NCBI RefSeq assembly: GCF_013820765.1
Contig: NZ_JABJVM010000001.1
Location: 248,001 to 312,000 of the forward strand
Source of the DNA: Paenilisteria rustica
Lineage (GTDB): Bacteria; Bacillota; Bacilli; Lactobacillales; Listeriaceae
Length of the DNA stretch: 64,000 nucleotides
Reading direction: 5' to 3'
Part shown: piece by piece, positions 9,575 through 19,271 of the stretch
How positions within the stretch are numbered: position 1 is the first letter of the stretch
Layout: each line of letters begins with the position of its first letter
The notes under the pieces: generated by a model
What the model saw: the letters and a program-made list of their open reading frames with translations, nothing else
Database searches by the model: none
Told to the model about the DNA's origin: nothing
Made by a program: the position numbers and the translations under genes

Positions 9575-10723
9575 ATGTCTGAAGAATTAAATGATGTAGA
9601 AGTTAGAAATTTTGAAGAAGGCGACAAAGTCACTGGTACTGTTACTAGTGTAGAGGATAAACAGGTTTACGTTGGTATTCCTGATTCCAAACTAGATGGT
9701 GTTGTCCCAATCAGTGAATTATCTAATGTTCATATTGAGCAAGCATCTGATGCTGCGAGTGTTGGCGATACGTTAGACCTAATCGTTTTGAAAGTAGAAG
9801 ACGATGTATTGGTATTGTCTAAACGTAAAGTAGACGCGCTTCAATCTGTCGATGATATTAAAGCGAAATTCGAATCTGGTGAAGTATTTGAAGCAGTCGT
9901 TAATGATGTTGTAAAAGGCGGCCTAGTAGTAGATCTTGGCGTGCGCGCATTCGTGCCAGCATCACTTGTAGAGGATCATTTTGTAGAAGATTTCGCATCT
10001 TACAAAGATCAAACATTGACGTTTAAAGTGGTAGAATTTGAGCCGGAGAACAACCGTGTGATTTTATCGCATCGTGCTGTTGTCGAAGCTGAAAAATCTG
10101 GCAAGAAACAAGAACGTTTGAATGAAATTAAAGAAGGCGATGTTGTCGAAGGTACCGTTCAACGCTTAACTAGTTTTGGCGCTTTTGTTGATATGAACGG
10201 CATTGATGGTTTGGTTCACATTTCTCAAATCTCTTACCAACATATTGCATCACCATCTGATGTTTTAGAAGAAGGACAAACCGTGACTGTAAAAGTTATC
10301 GGTGTAGATCCAGCAAACGAACGTATTTCTTTATCGATTAAAGAAACGCAACCAGGTCCTTGGGATGATATCTCTGAAAAAGCACCTGTTGGCTCTGTTT
10401 TAAAAGGAAAAGTAGCGCGCCTTGTAACATTCGGTGCCTTTGTTGAAATTTTCCCAGGTGTCGAAGGACTAGTCCACATTTCTCAAATTTCACATCAACA
10501 TATTGGTACACCTCAAGAAGTACTAAAAGAGGGTCAAGAAATTGAAGTGAAAGTTCTGGATGTGAATGAAGTAGACAAACGCTTGTCACTTAGTATTAAA
10601 GAGTTGACAGAAGCGCCTGCTGAGGTTGCTGATTATGAGTTGCCAGAAGAAAACACTGGATTCCAACTTGGTGATTTAATCGGTGACAAATTAAAGAATT
10701 TAAAAACAACAGACGATAAATAA
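9575..10723 (+). CDS. rpsA: 30S ribosomal protein S1 homologue (YpfD type), four S1 domains
   Basis: 382 residues with four S1 RNA-binding repeats, at about 16-84, 107-170, 188-257 and 273-342; the last two carry the well-kept pattern GAFV...GLVHISQIS. Firmicute S1 proteins are shorter than the six-domain Escherichia coli S1, and their role in initiation is not identical. An acidic tail follows. GAGGAGGG precedes ATG 9575; an out-of-frame ATG sits at 9571. Confidence 0.92.
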   Translation: MSEELNDVEVRNFEEGDKVTGTVTSVEDKQVYVGIPDSKLDGVVPISELSNVHIEQASDAASVGDTLDLIVLKVEDDVLVLSKRKVDALQSVDDIKAKFESGEVFEAVVNDVVKGGLVVDLGVRAFVPASLVEDHFVEDFASYKDQTLTFKVVEFEPENNRVILSHRAVVEAEKSGKKQERLNEIKEGDVVEGTVQRLTSFGAFVDMNGIDGLVHISQISYQHIASPSDVLEEGQTVTVKVIGVDPANERISLSIKETQPGPWDDISEKAPVGSVLKGKVARLVTFGAFVEIFPGVEGLVHISQISHQHIGTPQEVLKEGQEIEVKVLDVNEVDKRLSLSIKELTEAPAEVADYELPEENTGFQLGDLIGDKLKNLKTTDDK

Positions 10724-10742
10724 GCGATTAAGTATCCGCCAG

Positions 10743-10796
10743 AGCGGGAAGCTAGTATCACGTATTGTTTACGTGTTACTGGCTCCTCGCTTTTTA
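10743..10796 (+). terminator. Long intrinsic terminator after rpsA
   Basis: A 22-base arm starting AGCGGGAAGC pairs, with a few mismatches, with the arm ending GGCTCCTCGCT; the loop is TTGT and a TTTTTAT tail follows. Confidence 0.88.
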
Positions 10797-10811
10797 TTTG
10801 TGAAATTTAAG

Positions 10812-10840
10812 TTGATACTAGGCGTGTTTACTGTTAAACT
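10812..10840 (+). promoter_or_regulatory. der promoter
   Basis: TTGATA, 17 bases, TAAACT, located just after the rpsA terminator and 42 bases before der. Confidence 0.6.
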
Positions 10841-10882
10841 AAAGAAAGTCTGAAGTAATTTAAAGAAAAAGAAGGTGAAATA

Positions 10883-12193
10883 ATGGTTAAACCAGTAGTA
10901 GCAATTGTCGGTCGTCCGAACGTCGGCAAATCCACTATTTTCAACCGCATCGTCGGCGAACGTGTCTCGATTGTGGAAGATATTCCAGGTGTCACGCGGG
11001 ACCGGATTTATAATTCGGCTGATTGGCTTGGACGTGATTTTAATATTATTGATACAGGTGGAATCGATTTAGGAGACGAGCCATTCTTAGCGCAAATCAA
11101 GGCGCAGGCAGAGATCGCGATTGATGAAGCAGATGTTATCATTTTTATTACAAATGGTCGTGAAGGCGTAACTGATGCCGATGAGCAAGTGGCCAAAATT
11201 TTGTATCGATCTAAAAAACCGATTGTTTTAGCGATTAATAAAGTCGATAATCCAGAGATGCGCGATCAGATTTATGATTTCTATTCACTTGGATTCGGCG
11301 AACCTTTCCCAATTTCGGGATCACATGGTTTGGGACTTGGAGATTTACTAGATGAAGTCTTTAAGAAATTCCCAGAACTTGACGAAGAAGAATACGATGA
11401 AAATGTTATCAAATTCTCGCTTATCGGCCGTCCTAATGTTGGGAAATCGTCTATTTTAAATGCTTTATTAGGCGAGCAACGCGTGATTGTTTCGGATGTT
11501 GCTGGAACGACGCGTGATGCGATTGATACGCCTTATGAATTTGAAGGGCAAGAGTATGTCATGATTGATACGGCTGGTATGCGTAAGCGTGGGAAAGTCT
11601 ATGAATCGACAGAAAAATATAGTGTACTACGTGCGATGCGAGCGATTGAACGAAGCGACGTTGTTTTAGTTGTGCTAAATGCGGAAGAAGGAATTCGCGA
11701 GCAAGATAAGCGGATTGCGGGCTATGCACATGAAGCAGGGCGCGGAATTTTAGTTGTAGTGAACAAATGGGATGCCATCGAAAAAGACGAGAAAACAATG
11801 AACGCGTTTATTCAAGATATTCGTGAGCAGTTCTTGTTCTTGTCCTATGCACCGATTGTATTCGTGTCAGCAGTAACGAAACAACGCTTGACCAATCTTT
11901 TCCCAATGATTAATGATATCAGCAACAACCATTCGTTACGCGTACAATCAAGTTTGTTGAACGATGTTATCATGGATGCCGTTGCGATGAACCCATCACC
12001 AATGGATAAAGGCAAACGTCTGAAAATCTACTACACGACACAAGTTGCGGTTAGACCACCAACATTTGTAGTCTTTGTAAACGAACCAGAAATGATGCAT
12101 TTCTCTTACGAACGTTTCCTAGAAAACCGAATTCGCGAAGCCTTCCCGTTCGATGGTACGCCAATTCGCCTAATAGCACGCCAAAGAAAGTAA
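10883..12193 (+). CDS. der: Ribosome biogenesis GTPase Der (EngA)
   Basis: 436-residue tandem GTPase for 50S subunit assembly. It has two complete G domains, each with a GRPNVGKS P-loop (about 10 and 183), DTGG/DTAG switch motifs and NKVD/NKWD specificity motifs, then a C-terminal KH-like domain ending in [12 protein letters not shown]. Length is typical. It has its own promoter. The repeat-bearing region before gpsA follows. Confidence 0.97.
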   Translation: MVKPVVAIVGRPNVGKSTIFNRIVGERVSIVEDIPGVTRDRIYNSADWLGRDFNIIDTGGIDLGDEPFLAQIKAQAEIAIDEADVIIFITNGREGVTDADEQVAKILYRSKKPIVLAINKVDNPEMRDQIYDFYSLGFGEPFPISGSHGLGLGDLLDEVFKKFPELDEEEYDENVIKFSLIGRPNVGKSSILNALLGEQRVIVSDVAGTTRDAIDTPYEFEGQEYVMIDTAGMRKRGKVYESTEKYSVLRAMRAIERSDVVLVVLNAEEGIREQDKRIAGYAHEAGRGILVVVNKWDAIEKDEKTMNAFIQDIREQFLFLSYAPIVFVSAVTKQRLTNLFPMINDISNNHSLRVQSSLLNDVIMDAVAMNPSPMDKGKRLKIYYTTQVAVRPPTFVVFVNEPEMMHFSYERFLENRIREAFPFDGTPIRLIARQRK

Positions 12194-12211
12194 AAGTGTT
12201 GTTGTTTACAC

Positions 12212-12345
12212 CAAGTAAATCGGCGACAAGCGCTCGCATTCAACCAATTTAGCGGACTTCCGGTTCTCACATACACTAGTATGCTCCGCTTCCGGCTTCC
12301 GCCAAATTGGTTGAATACAAACGCTTTCGCTCGATTTGTGTAAAT
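12212..12345. repeat. Long imperfect inverted repeat between der and gpsA
   Basis: The left arm (12212-12274) and right arm (12279-12345) are imperfect reverse complements centred on CATAC-acta-GTATG. Well-matched segments include ATTCAACCAATTT/AAATTGGTTGAAT and GTTTACAC/GTGTAAATC at the ends. A transcript would fold into one stem of about 60 pairs with mismatches. No U-rich tail follows, so it is not a standard terminator. A 26-base part of the right arm recurs at 19031-19056. Confidence 0.75.
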
Positions 12346-12362
12346 CAGCGTGTACATCCTAC

Positions 12363-12391
12363 TTGAAATTATAGGATTAGTGTTCTATAAA
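12363..12391 (+). promoter_or_regulatory. gpsA promoter
   Basis: TTGAAA, 17 bases, TATAAA, just downstream of the inverted repeat and about 27 bases before the gpsA ATG. Confidence 0.65.
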
Positions 12392-12417
12392 TGATGATGT
12401 GAAGGAGTGACGATTTA

Positions 12418-13437
12418 ATGGCGAGAAAACAAAAGATTGCTGTTCTTGGTGCTGGAAGTTGGGGCACTGGATTGGCACTAGTTTTGATTGAAAATGGGCA
12501 TGATGTTGTTATTTGGGGAAATCACGCAGAAGTGGTTGAGGAACTGAATACAAAGCATACCAATCAACATTATCTTCCTGATATGACGCTTTCACCGAAG
12601 ATGCGGGCAACTCTCGTATTGGAGGAGGCCTTAGCTGGTGCAGAGATGGTCGTTATTGCGATTCCAACGAGCGCTATGAGGATTGTTTGTAGTCAACTAA
12701 ATGACGCCTTAAAAGAGCCGACATTGCTTGTGCACGTGAGTAAAGGTATCGAGCCTGATACGAACTTGCGGATGACGCAGGTGATTGAGGAAGAAATTGC
12801 ACCTGAGAAACGTTCTGCCCTTGTTGTTTTATCTGGTCCTAGCCACGCCGAAGAGGTTGTCCGGCACCATCCGACAACGCTTTGTGCGAGTTGCAAAGAT
12901 TTAGTAGCGGCCGAAATTGTTCAAGATGCTTTTTTAAACAACAATTTGCGGATTTATACAAATGAAGACGTGATTGGAGCTGAAATTGGCGGCGCTTTGA
13001 AAAATATTATCGCACTTGGCGCTGGTATCACAGATGGCCTCGGTTATGGTGATAATGCTAAGGCGGCACTTATGACGCGCGGTATGGCTGAGATTACGCG
13101 ACTGGGCGTAACGGCTGGCGCTGATCCACAGACGTTTTATGGACTAACTGGTATTGGTGATTTGATTGTTACGTGTACAAGCGTGCATTCGAGAAACTGG
13201 CGTGCTGGTAATATGCTTGGTAAAGGCGAGAGCTTAGAACGCGTTCTTGAAAATATGGGAATGGTCGTTGAAGGTGTGCGAACAGCCAAAGCGGTCCACC
13301 AATGGGCGAAAAAGCTTGCTATTGACATGCCAATCACAGAAGCAATCTACCAAGTCCTATTTGAAAAAGAAGACCCTCAGATTGCCGTTGACCGCCTAAT
13401 GGGGCGCGATCGCAAACTTGAAAAAGAAGAATATTGA
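12418..13437 (+). CDS. gpsA: NAD(P)-dependent glycerol-3-phosphate dehydrogenase
   Basis: 339-residue cytoplasmic enzyme that reduces dihydroxyacetone phosphate to sn-glycerol 3-phosphate for phospholipid synthesis. N-terminal nucleotide-binding motif [10 protein letters not shown] (11-20). The conserved catalytic-domain blocks [10 protein letters not shown] and [15 protein letters not shown] contain the active-site lysine. The ATG is preceded by GAAGGAGTG. It follows der as in Bacillus, with its own promoter and a terminator at its end. Confidence 0.96.
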   Translation: MARKQKIAVLGAGSWGTGLALVLIENGHDVVIWGNHAEVVEELNTKHTNQHYLPDMTLSPKMRATLVLEEALAGAEMVVIAIPTSAMRIVCSQLNDALKEPTLLVHVSKGIEPDTNLRMTQVIEEEIAPEKRSALVVLSGPSHAEEVVRHHPTTLCASCKDLVAAEIVQDAFLNNNLRIYTNEDVIGAEIGGALKNIIALGAGITDGLGYGDNAKAALMTRGMAEITRLGVTAGADPQTFYGLTGIGDLIVTCTSVHSRNWRAGNMLGKGESLERVLENMGMVVEGVRTAKAVHQWAKKLAIDMPITEAIYQVLFEKEDPQIAVDRLMGRDRKLEKEEY

Positions 13438-13442
13438 TGAAG

Positions 13443-13475
13443 AAACCTCCTGCAAATCATTTTGTGGGAGGTTTT
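13443..13475 (+). terminator. gpsA terminator
   Basis: AACCTCCTGCAAA pairs with TTTGTGGGAGGTT through two wobble pairs, loop TCAT, ending in TTTT. Confidence 0.85.
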
Positions 13476-13521
13476 ATGTTACTATAGAGGTATTAATCGG
13501 TACAAATTTGGAGGGATACTA

Positions 13522-14508
13522 ATGATTCAAGTGCAAAGAACAGGAACGCAACTGTCACTTACATGGTCACCAGGCGATATTCCAGCTGGTTCCATTATTT
13601 ATCAAAGCCATACGGTAGAACCTAGCGCGTCTAAAAAACAGTTATTAGTAACGGATAAAGAAACACATCTGCTACTTTTAACAGAGGATTTACCGGTCTT
13701 TTTCACGATTCAAAAACCAGATGGATCAAATGAAGTCGTTGGGGAGCGAATCATTCCACTAGAGGGATGCTTCAATTTCCGCGATCTAGGAGGCTATGTG
13801 AATACAGCTGGTAAAACGGTGAAGTGGGGGCAATTATACCGCTCTTCACTCCTCACTAATTTGACAGTAAAGGATCAAAAAACACTAGAGACAATGGGAA
13901 TAAAGTGGATTTGCGATCTGCGTAGTACTTCCGAGATTGCCGCAAAGCCATCCCCATCGCTTCCAGGTATTGCGAGCCGTCATATTCCGATTGGGACGGC
14001 TAAAAATGAGTCGAGTGAAACGCAAAAAATGGATATTCCAAAAGATCACCGTGTTTATGAACCATTAATGGGAGAAAGCTATCGCGTTTTTGTGCAATCT
14101 AAAGATGGTTTTCGTGAAATCTTAGAATATATTATCAATCAAGCAGAATTGCCGTTCCTATTCCACTGCACAGCTGGAAAGGACCGTACAGGCGTTTTAG
14201 GAGCACTTTTGCTAAAGTTACTAGATGTGCCAGAAAAAACGATTCTAGCCGATTACGAGCTTACAAATCAATATGCGGATGCCATTCTTGGTGAAATGCA
14301 AGGTTTGGTGGAAGCTTTCTCAGGAAGTACAGAAAAAATAGAATTAGAAAATTTTCGACCAATGGCAGAAGCTAAACCAGCCTATTTAGAAATTGCTTTT
14401 GATGAAATGAAGAAAGAATATGGTTCGGTCGATGCTTATTTAGAAAAAGGAATTGGGATTAGCGCTTCCAAAAAAGCCAAATTCCAATCTATGATGTTAG
14501 AAGGATAG
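13522..14508 (+). CDS. Tyrosine-protein phosphatase (Y_phosphatase3 family)
   Basis: 328-residue phosphatase with the cysteine-phosphatase loop HCTAGKDRTG (Cys216, Arg222) and an FRDLGG motif typical of the bacterial LipA/Tep-like tyrosine/lipid phosphatases of Listeria. An N-terminal region of about 90 residues of unclear fold precedes it. No signal peptide, so cytoplasmic or exported by another route. The in-frame extension to 13462 runs into the gpsA terminator; ATG 13522 follows GGAGGG. It occupies the position where Bacillus carries spoIVA between gpsA and hup. Substrate is not deducible. Confidence 0.83.
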   Translation: MIQVQRTGTQLSLTWSPGDIPAGSIIYQSHTVEPSASKKQLLVTDKETHLLLLTEDLPVFFTIQKPDGSNEVVGERIIPLEGCFNFRDLGGYVNTAGKTVKWGQLYRSSLLTNLTVKDQKTLETMGIKWICDLRSTSEIAAKPSPSLPGIASRHIPIGTAKNESSETQKMDIPKDHRVYEPLMGESYRVFVQSKDGFREILEYIINQAELPFLFHCTAGKDRTGVLGALLLKLLDVPEKTILADYELTNQYADAILGEMQGLVEAFSGSTEKIELENFRPMAEAKPAYLEIAFDEMKKEYGSVDAYLEKGIGISASKKAKFQSMMLEG

Positions 14509-14536
14509 TAGTAGTTGAAACCTAGAGTTGTCAGGC

Positions 14537-14563
14537 AAAAGCGTCGATTTCAGTGCTTTTTTT
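14537..14563 (+). terminator. Terminator after the tyrosine phosphatase gene
   Basis: AAAAGC and GCTTTT arms flanking a 12-base loop, followed by further T residues. Confidence 0.6.
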
Positions 14564-14917
14564 AAGGAATTTGAACTATTTTTCTCATTTGGCGTGTTTT
14601 TACTTGCTATTATAGGTCTCTCGCGTTAGTATTATGCTTAACAGCTTGATACAATCACGTTTCCAGAACTAGGACTAGGAGAATTACGAAAGCTCTTTTT
14701 GTAAAAAATAAAGCTTTTCGCTTCTAAATCCTTGCAGTTGTAAGGATAATGTGATAATCTTTTATCAGAATCACTGAAACGGCGATAAAACGCCATTCCA
14801 GCCGAAATTCTTCTTAGAATTTCCATAGAAGTTTAGCTTATTTTGGAAAATGAATATTCCGAGTGTTAGGTAAGACCTGCTCATTTGGTATTATTCTCTT
14901 AAGGAGGTGAAAAAACA
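14564..14917 (+). other. Long hup leader/promoter region
   Basis: About 350 bases without a credible gene. A promoter candidate with extended -10 (TGC-TATTAT, 14605-14613) lies about 300 bases before hup. Several small hairpins follow: CCTTGCA/TGTAAGG (about 14730-14745), GTGAT/ATCAC around 14751-14774, and GGCG-ATAAAA-CGCC (14781-14794). It probably is a structured 5' UTR of hup; no known riboswitch class recognised. Confidence 0.4.
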
Positions 14918-15193
14918 ATGGCAAACAAAACTGATTTAGTAAATAGCGTAGCAGAACTTGCAGATCTTTCTAAAAAAGACGCTGCTAAAGCTGTAGAAGC
15001 TGTTTTTGAAACTATCCAAACTTCTTTATCTAAAGGTGAAAAAGTTCAATTAATCGGATTTGGTAACTTTGAAGTTCGTGAGCGTGCTGCCCGTAAAGGA
15101 CGCAACCCACGTACGAAGGAAGAGATTGACATTCCTGCAAGCAAAGTTCCAGCATTCAAACCAGGTAAGGCGCTTAAAGAAGCTGTTAAATAA
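14918..15193 (+). CDS. hup: DNA-binding protein HU
   Basis: 91-residue histone-like protein, a basic homodimer that bends and compacts DNA. It carries the HU signature [18 protein letters not shown] and the body [23 protein letters not shown] very strong AAGGAGGTG precedes the ATG, fitting an abundant protein. The neighbours gpsA and folE match Bacillus hbs context. Confidence 0.97.
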   Translation: MANKTDLVNSVAELADLSKKDAAKAVEAVFETIQTSLSKGEKVQLIGFGNFEVRERAARKGRNPRTKEEIDIPASKVPAFKPGKALKEAVK

Positions 15194-15206
15194 TTACATA
15201 CACTTT

Positions 15207-15253
15207 TTAAGCACAAAAAAAGGAGTTCCCCGGAATTCCTTTTTTTGTGCTTA
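15207..15253 (+). terminator. hup terminator
   Basis: Core GGAGTTCC-CC-GGAATTCC followed by TTTTTTT, extended by A/T pairing with an outer AAGCAC/GTGCTT stem. Confidence 0.9.
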
Positions 15254-15332
15254 AAAATCAAGTTTACTAGTTCGCAAATATCGCTAACCGCCGATTTTCC
15301 CCGTGTAGCCATAACACCACGAGGGATTAACG

Positions 15333-15361
15333 TTTACCTAGTTTGTTTGCTATGTTAAAAT
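15333..15361 (+). promoter_or_regulatory. folE promoter
   Basis: TTTACC, 17 bases, TAAAAT, about 40 bases before folE. Confidence 0.6.
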
Positions 15362-15400
15362 AACGAGGTAGATAATGACGTGTTTATAAAGGGGATTATT

Positions 15401-15967
15401 ATGGAGCAAATAGATAAACAAAAGATTGCGGATGCAGTCAAAATTATTTTAGAGGCAGTTGGGGAGAATCCAGAGCGTGAGGGCTTACTCGATACGCCAA
15501 TGCGTGTTGCAAGAATGTATGAAGAAGTATTTTCTGGACTCAAAAAGGATCCTTCAATTCATTTTAATACGGTTTTTGAAGAACAGCATGAGGAACTGGT
15601 TTTAGTGAAAGATATTCGCTTTTCATCGATGTGTGAGCATCACTTAGTGCCGTTTTTTGGTGTGGCGCATGTGGCTTATTTGCCGCAAAATGGTCGAGTA
15701 GCTGGGCTTAGTAAATTGGCACGTATGGTGGATGATGTGAGTAAACGCCCGCAATTGCAGGAGCGTATTACGACAAATGTAGCGGAGATTATGATGGATA
15801 AATTAAAGCCGCTGGGTGTCATGGTTATTTTGGAGGCGGAGCATATGTGTATGACTATCCGTGGGGTCAATAAACCAGGTGCCAGAACGGTTACAAGTGC
15901 TGTTCGTGGGGCTTTTCGAAATGATGATAAGTTGCGTAGTGAGGTTATGGCGTTAATTAAGAATTAA
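15401..15967 (+). CDS. folE: GTP cyclohydrolase I
   Basis: 188-residue enzyme making 7,8-dihydroneopterin triphosphate from GTP, first step of folate synthesis. Zinc-site and active-site motifs are present: [12 protein letters not shown] (Cys78, His80/81), the second zinc-ligand region [12 protein letters not shown], and RPQLQER. ATG 15401 follows AAAGGGG. In Bacillus this gene (mtrA) is followed by mtrB (TRAP); here hepS follows after 88 bases and no mtrB is present. Confidence 0.96.
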   Translation: MEQIDKQKIADAVKIILEAVGENPEREGLLDTPMRVARMYEEVFSGLKKDPSIHFNTVFEEQHEELVLVKDIRFSSMCEHHLVPFFGVAHVAYLPQNGRVAGLSKLARMVDDVSKRPQLQERITTNVAEIMMDKLKPLGVMVILEAEHMCMTIRGVNKPGARTVTSAVRGAFRNDDKLRSEVMALIKN

Positions 15968-16005
15968 GCGTCTAGCCAAGCTAATGGCGATTTTTGTGAA
16001 GGTTA

Positions 16006-16014
16006 TGGTATAAT
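16006..16014 (+). promoter_or_regulatory. hepS operon promoter, extended -10 type
   Basis: TGG followed by a perfect TATAAT. No clear -35 at 16-18 bases, as is common with extended -10 promoters. It is 41 bases upstream of hepS. Confidence 0.55.
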
Positions 16015-16055
16015 TTACGATACAGGATAAACGAGATTTGAAGGGGATTTTGTAA

Positions 16056-16820
16056 ATGAGTTATCAAGGTGGCGTAGCGCAGCTGAAACAGGTAGAGGAA
16101 CTTGTTTTAGATCAGACAGCTTATCGATTTTTAGGTGAAAATTTCGACGGACCGAAAATGGACAAGGATCAAATGCTGTGGCTACATGAAGCGATTAGAG
16201 GGACTGATTTAGAGGATAGTGTGGCTCATCAAGTAATCGGTGCGACGCTGTATGTCATTTTAGCTCATGACACGCATGATGGGATTGATGAACCAAGCGA
16301 TGTGAAGCAAAAGACGTGGCAAGAACGGCAATTAACGGTGCTTGCTGGGGATTTTTATAGTAGTTTATATTATCGGGCGTTATCTGAATTTGGTATGATT
16401 GACTTATTGGCGGCTTTACAGCGTGGTGTGCAGGAGACGAATGAGGCAAAGGTTAACTTGTATCAATTGCATATTACTGGTGATGAGGATTATTTAGTGC
16501 ATTTAGTGATGTCGAAAGCAGCCATTTTTTCTAGGTTTGCGACTTATTTTGGATGTAATGAGACCTTTACGTTTGTTGGTGCGCGCGCGATTTTGTTGAC
16601 GTATCTTTTAAAGGAACGCAAAAATTGGCTGTTAACGGGTAGTTCACTATTTGAAACGGCGTATGAACATGGTTATATGGCGTTAAATGCGCAGGCTGAT
16701 TTTGCGACGTGGCTTGAGGATTTGATTGTGACACTAAAGGCTGAAATTAAGGCAAATATGGGCGGGTTAGCGATTTCTGATATGACAGAGAAACGTTTGC
16801 AGGAGCTACTCGGACAATAG
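16056..16820 (+). CDS. hepS: Heptaprenyl diphosphate synthase component I
   Basis: 254-residue small subunit that pairs with HepT to elongate farnesyl diphosphate to heptaprenyl diphosphate, the menaquinone-7 side chain. The HEPPP_synt_1 family is weakly conserved. The [10 protein letters not shown] and [12 protein letters not shown] segments plus position directly before menG-hepT identify it. AAGGGG lies upstream of the ATG. First gene of hepS-menG-hepT(-ndk). Confidence 0.9.
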   Translation: MSYQGGVAQLKQVEELVLDQTAYRFLGENFDGPKMDKDQMLWLHEAIRGTDLEDSVAHQVIGATLYVILAHDTHDGIDEPSDVKQKTWQERQLTVLAGDFYSSLYYRALSEFGMIDLLAALQRGVQETNEAKVNLYQLHITGDEDYLVHLVMSKAAIFSRFATYFGCNETFTFVGARAILLTYLLKERKNWLLTGSSLFETAYEHGYMALNAQADFATWLEDLIVTLKAEIKANMGGLAISDMTEKRLQELLGQ

Positions 16821-16830
16821 AGGAGAAATG

Positions 16831-17550
16831 ATGGGTATGATAGAAACGAAAGAAGAGAAAGTTCATAATGTGTTCGAAAAAATTTCTCCTAGCTATGACC
16901 GAATGAATAGTTTGATTAGTTTCCATTTACATGCGAAATGGCGTCAAACAACGATGGATTTTATGCGTGTGAAGGCTGGTTCTTCGGCGCTTGACGTATG
17001 TTGTGGGACGGCGGATTGGACGCTTGCAATGGCGGAAGCTGTTGGCGTGGAAGGTTCGGTTATTGGTTTGGATTTTAGTGAGAATATGTTGGCGGTAGGT
17101 CAAGAAAAAGTAGTAGCATCGCCGCATTCTAATATTACGTTGATGCACGGGAATGCGATGGAATTACCATTTGCGGATAATTCGTTTGATTATGTGACGA
17201 TTGGTTTTGGTCTGCGTAATGTGCCAGATTATATGACGGTTCTACGTGAGATGTATCGTGTGTTGAAACCAGGTGGGTTGTTGACTTGTTTGGATACATC
17301 AACACCAACGATTCCAGGTTATAATCAGCTGTTCTTCTTTTATTTCCGTCACATGATGCCTTTGATGGGTAAATTGTTTGCGAAAAGTTACGAGGAGTAT
17401 GCTTGGTTAGAAGAGTCGACACGAAGTTTCCCAGGTATGAAAAAATTAGCAGATATGTTCCAAGACGCTGGATTTGACCATGTCCGTTACGTTCCGCATA
17501 GTGGTGGGGCGAGCGCAACGCATTTTGGGTACAAAAAGAAAGAACAATAG
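16831..17550 (+). CDS. menG: Demethylmenaquinone methyltransferase
   Basis: SAM-dependent class I methyltransferase (UbiE/MenG) catalysing the last step of menaquinone synthesis. SAM motif [10 protein letters not shown], then [26 protein letters not shown] and [23 protein letters not shown] in pieces. Three in-frame ATGs (16828, 16831, 16837) follow AGGAG. 16831 gives the best compromise of spacing, while 16837 best matches the usual family N-terminus. It starts within a few bases of the hepS stop and abuts hepT. Confidence 0.95.
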   Translation: MGMIETKEEKVHNVFEKISPSYDRMNSLISFHLHAKWRQTTMDFMRVKAGSSALDVCCGTADWTLAMAEAVGVEGSVIGLDFSENMLAVGQEKVVASPHSNITLMHGNAMELPFADNSFDYVTIGFGLRNVPDYMTVLREMYRVLKPGGLLTCLDTSTPTIPGYNQLFFFYFRHMMPLMGKLFAKSYEEYAWLEESTRSFPGMKKLADMFQDAGFDHVRYVPHSGGASATHFGYKKKEQ

Positions 17551-17559
17551 GTGGGGCAG

Positions 17560-18525
17560 ATGAAACTTAATTTTCTATATTCTAATATTCAGGCGGATGT
17601 GGCTGCCATTGAAGAGGAGTTACGCAGAGCAGTTGCATCCGAACAGGCGCCTTTAATTGAAGAGGCGGCTTTACAACTTTTAGATGCTGGCGGAAAGCGG
17701 ATTAGACCGATTTTTGTTTGCCTCACAGCGCGACTTGGTCAGTTTGAATGGAATCAGGTAGAGCAGGCGGCGGTTGCAGTAGAGTTAATACATATGGCGT
17801 CCATTGTGCATGATGATGTGGTGGATGATGCGGATGTGAGGCGAGGCCGGCCTACAATCAAGTCGAAGTGGGGAAACCACGTTGCGATGTATACCGGGGA
17901 CTTCTTGTTTGCCAAATCACTGGAATACATGACAAAAATACTGAATCCAGAGGCGCATCAAGTGCTTTCGAACGTGACGGTGGAGCTTGCTGTTGGTGAG
18001 ATTGAACAATTGCGCGCGAAGTACAACTTTGACCAAAATGTGCGGACGTATTTGCGACGGATTAAACGGAAGACGGCGCTTTTGATTGCAGCGAGTTGTC
18101 AACTTGGCGGAATTGTGGCGCAACTGGATCCGAAAATGCATCGAAAGCTGTTTTTGTTTGGGTATTATGTTGGGATGTCGTTCCAGATTACAGATGATAT
18201 TCTTGATTTTACTGGATCGGAGAAATCGCTTGGTAAGCCAGCTGGGGAGGATTTGCGACAAGGAAATATTACGTTGCCTGTTTTTTTTGCGATGGAAGAT
18301 AAGGATTTTCAGATGAAGTTACGTGACATTACGGAGCAGACGTCAAAAGATGAGATGCAGACCTTTATTAAGGAAATCAAGGCCTCTGGTGCGATTAAGA
18401 AATCGGAAGCTGTTGCGGAGAATTATTTGCAAAAGGCGATTGCGATTTTAGAGGAGTTTCCGCCGTCGAAAGAACTAAGGCCTTTGAAGCAGATTGTGCA
18501 ATTTTTGGATAAGAGAAAATACTAG
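17560..18525 (+). CDS. hepT: Heptaprenyl diphosphate synthase component II
   Basis: 321-residue catalytic subunit, an all-helical trans-prenyltransferase. Both aspartate-rich motifs are present: [13 protein letters not shown] (first) and ITDDILDF (second), with the GGKRIRP motif near the N-terminus. It acts with HepS. ATG 17560 follows AGGTGGGG; the GTG at 17551 is part of that ribosome binding site and is unlikely as start. Confidence 0.96.
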   Translation: MKLNFLYSNIQADVAAIEEELRRAVASEQAPLIEEAALQLLDAGGKRIRPIFVCLTARLGQFEWNQVEQAAVAVELIHMASIVHDDVVDDADVRRGRPTIKSKWGNHVAMYTGDFLFAKSLEYMTKILNPEAHQVLSNVTVELAVGEIEQLRAKYNFDQNVRTYLRRIKRKTALLIAASCQLGGIVAQLDPKMHRKLFLFGYYVGMSFQITDDILDFTGSEKSLGKPAGEDLRQGNITLPVFFAMEDKDFQMKLRDITEQTSKDEMQTFIKEIKASGAIKKSEAVAENYLQKAIAILEEFPPSKELRPLKQIVQFLDKRKY

Positions 18526-18536
18526 GAGGTAGGAAG

Positions 18537-18980
18537 ATGGAGAGAACGTATTTGATGGTAAAACCGGATGGTGTCGAGCGTGGTTTAATTGGGGAGGTCG
18601 TTGCGCGCTTGGAGAAAAAAGGGCTCAAATTAGTTGGTGCAAAATTGATGCGTATCAATGAGGACTTGGCAAAACAACATTATGCGGAACATGTCGGTAA
18701 ACCATTCTTCCCTGATCTCTTGCAATTTATTACGTCTGGTCCGGTTTTTGCGATGGTTTGGGAAGGCGACGATGCTGTTGCGATTGCGCGTTTGATGATG
18801 GGCAAAACGAATCCACTGGAAGCAGGTCAAGGAACGATTCGTGGTGATTTTGCGGTACATATGAACCGAAATGTGATTCATGGCTCGGATTCGGTCGAAA
18901 ATGCGGCGCGTGAGATTGGCTTGTTTTTCAAAACGGAAGAGTTGCTGTCGTATGATAAAGCGATAGATGTGTGGTTATAG
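18537..18980 (+). CDS. ndk: Nucleoside diphosphate kinase
   Basis: 147-residue enzyme exchanging the gamma-phosphate between NTPs and NDPs. N-terminal [20 protein letters not shown]-type motif and the active-site signature [12 protein letters not shown] with phospho-acceptor His115. AGGAGGT lies upstream. In Bacillus ndk is followed by cheR and then aroF; here the next gene is aroC, after an intergenic repeat. Confidence 0.97.
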   Translation: MERTYLMVKPDGVERGLIGEVVARLEKKGLKLVGAKLMRINEDLAKQHYAEHVGKPFFPDLLQFITSGPVFAMVWEGDDAVAIARLMMGKTNPLEAGQGTIRGDFAVHMNRNVIHGSDSVENAAREIGLFFKTEELLSYDKAIDVWL

Positions 18981-19030
18981 AGTGTAGAGAAGCGATCAGT
19001 GCCGGATTAGAATGGTGTGGATTGGCTTTG

Positions 19031-19112
19031 ACAAATCGAGCGAGGGCGTTTGTATTTGGAGAGTGGAGTGAACCGGAATGCAACAGGAGAGCCGGGAGTT
19101 CGCAAGTCTCCC
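19031..19112. repeat. Partial copy of the der-gpsA intergenic element
   Basis: Bases 19031-19056 match the reverse complement of 12314-12339 at 24 of 26 positions. They are followed by CCGG-rich sequence of similar style and a small hairpin GGGAG-9-CTCCC (19094-19112). There is no U tail after the hairpin, so it is not a clear ndk terminator. Confidence 0.6.
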
Positions 19113-19156
19113 AAGTATGAATGCTCTTTATTTATAGTGATTTGATGTTTTTCCTG

Positions 19157-19185
19157 TTTACGTGGGTGGCAAATTATGATATGAT
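19157..19185 (+). promoter_or_regulatory. aro operon promoter
   Basis: TTTACG, 17 bases, TATGAT. The leader to aroC is about 80 bases, too short for a T-box or other large attenuator. Confidence 0.65.
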
Positions 19186-19271
19186 ACTACACATACACTT
19201 TAAAGCGCTAAAATAATGTGGCTTATTTTTGAAATAAAAGAAAGATTAAATAGATGGAGAGGAAGTTGAAA

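Noticed and set aside
19186-19271. Amino acid attenuator in the aro leader
   Set aside because: The leader is about 86 bases with no T-box core, no leader peptide rich in aromatic codons and no terminator.
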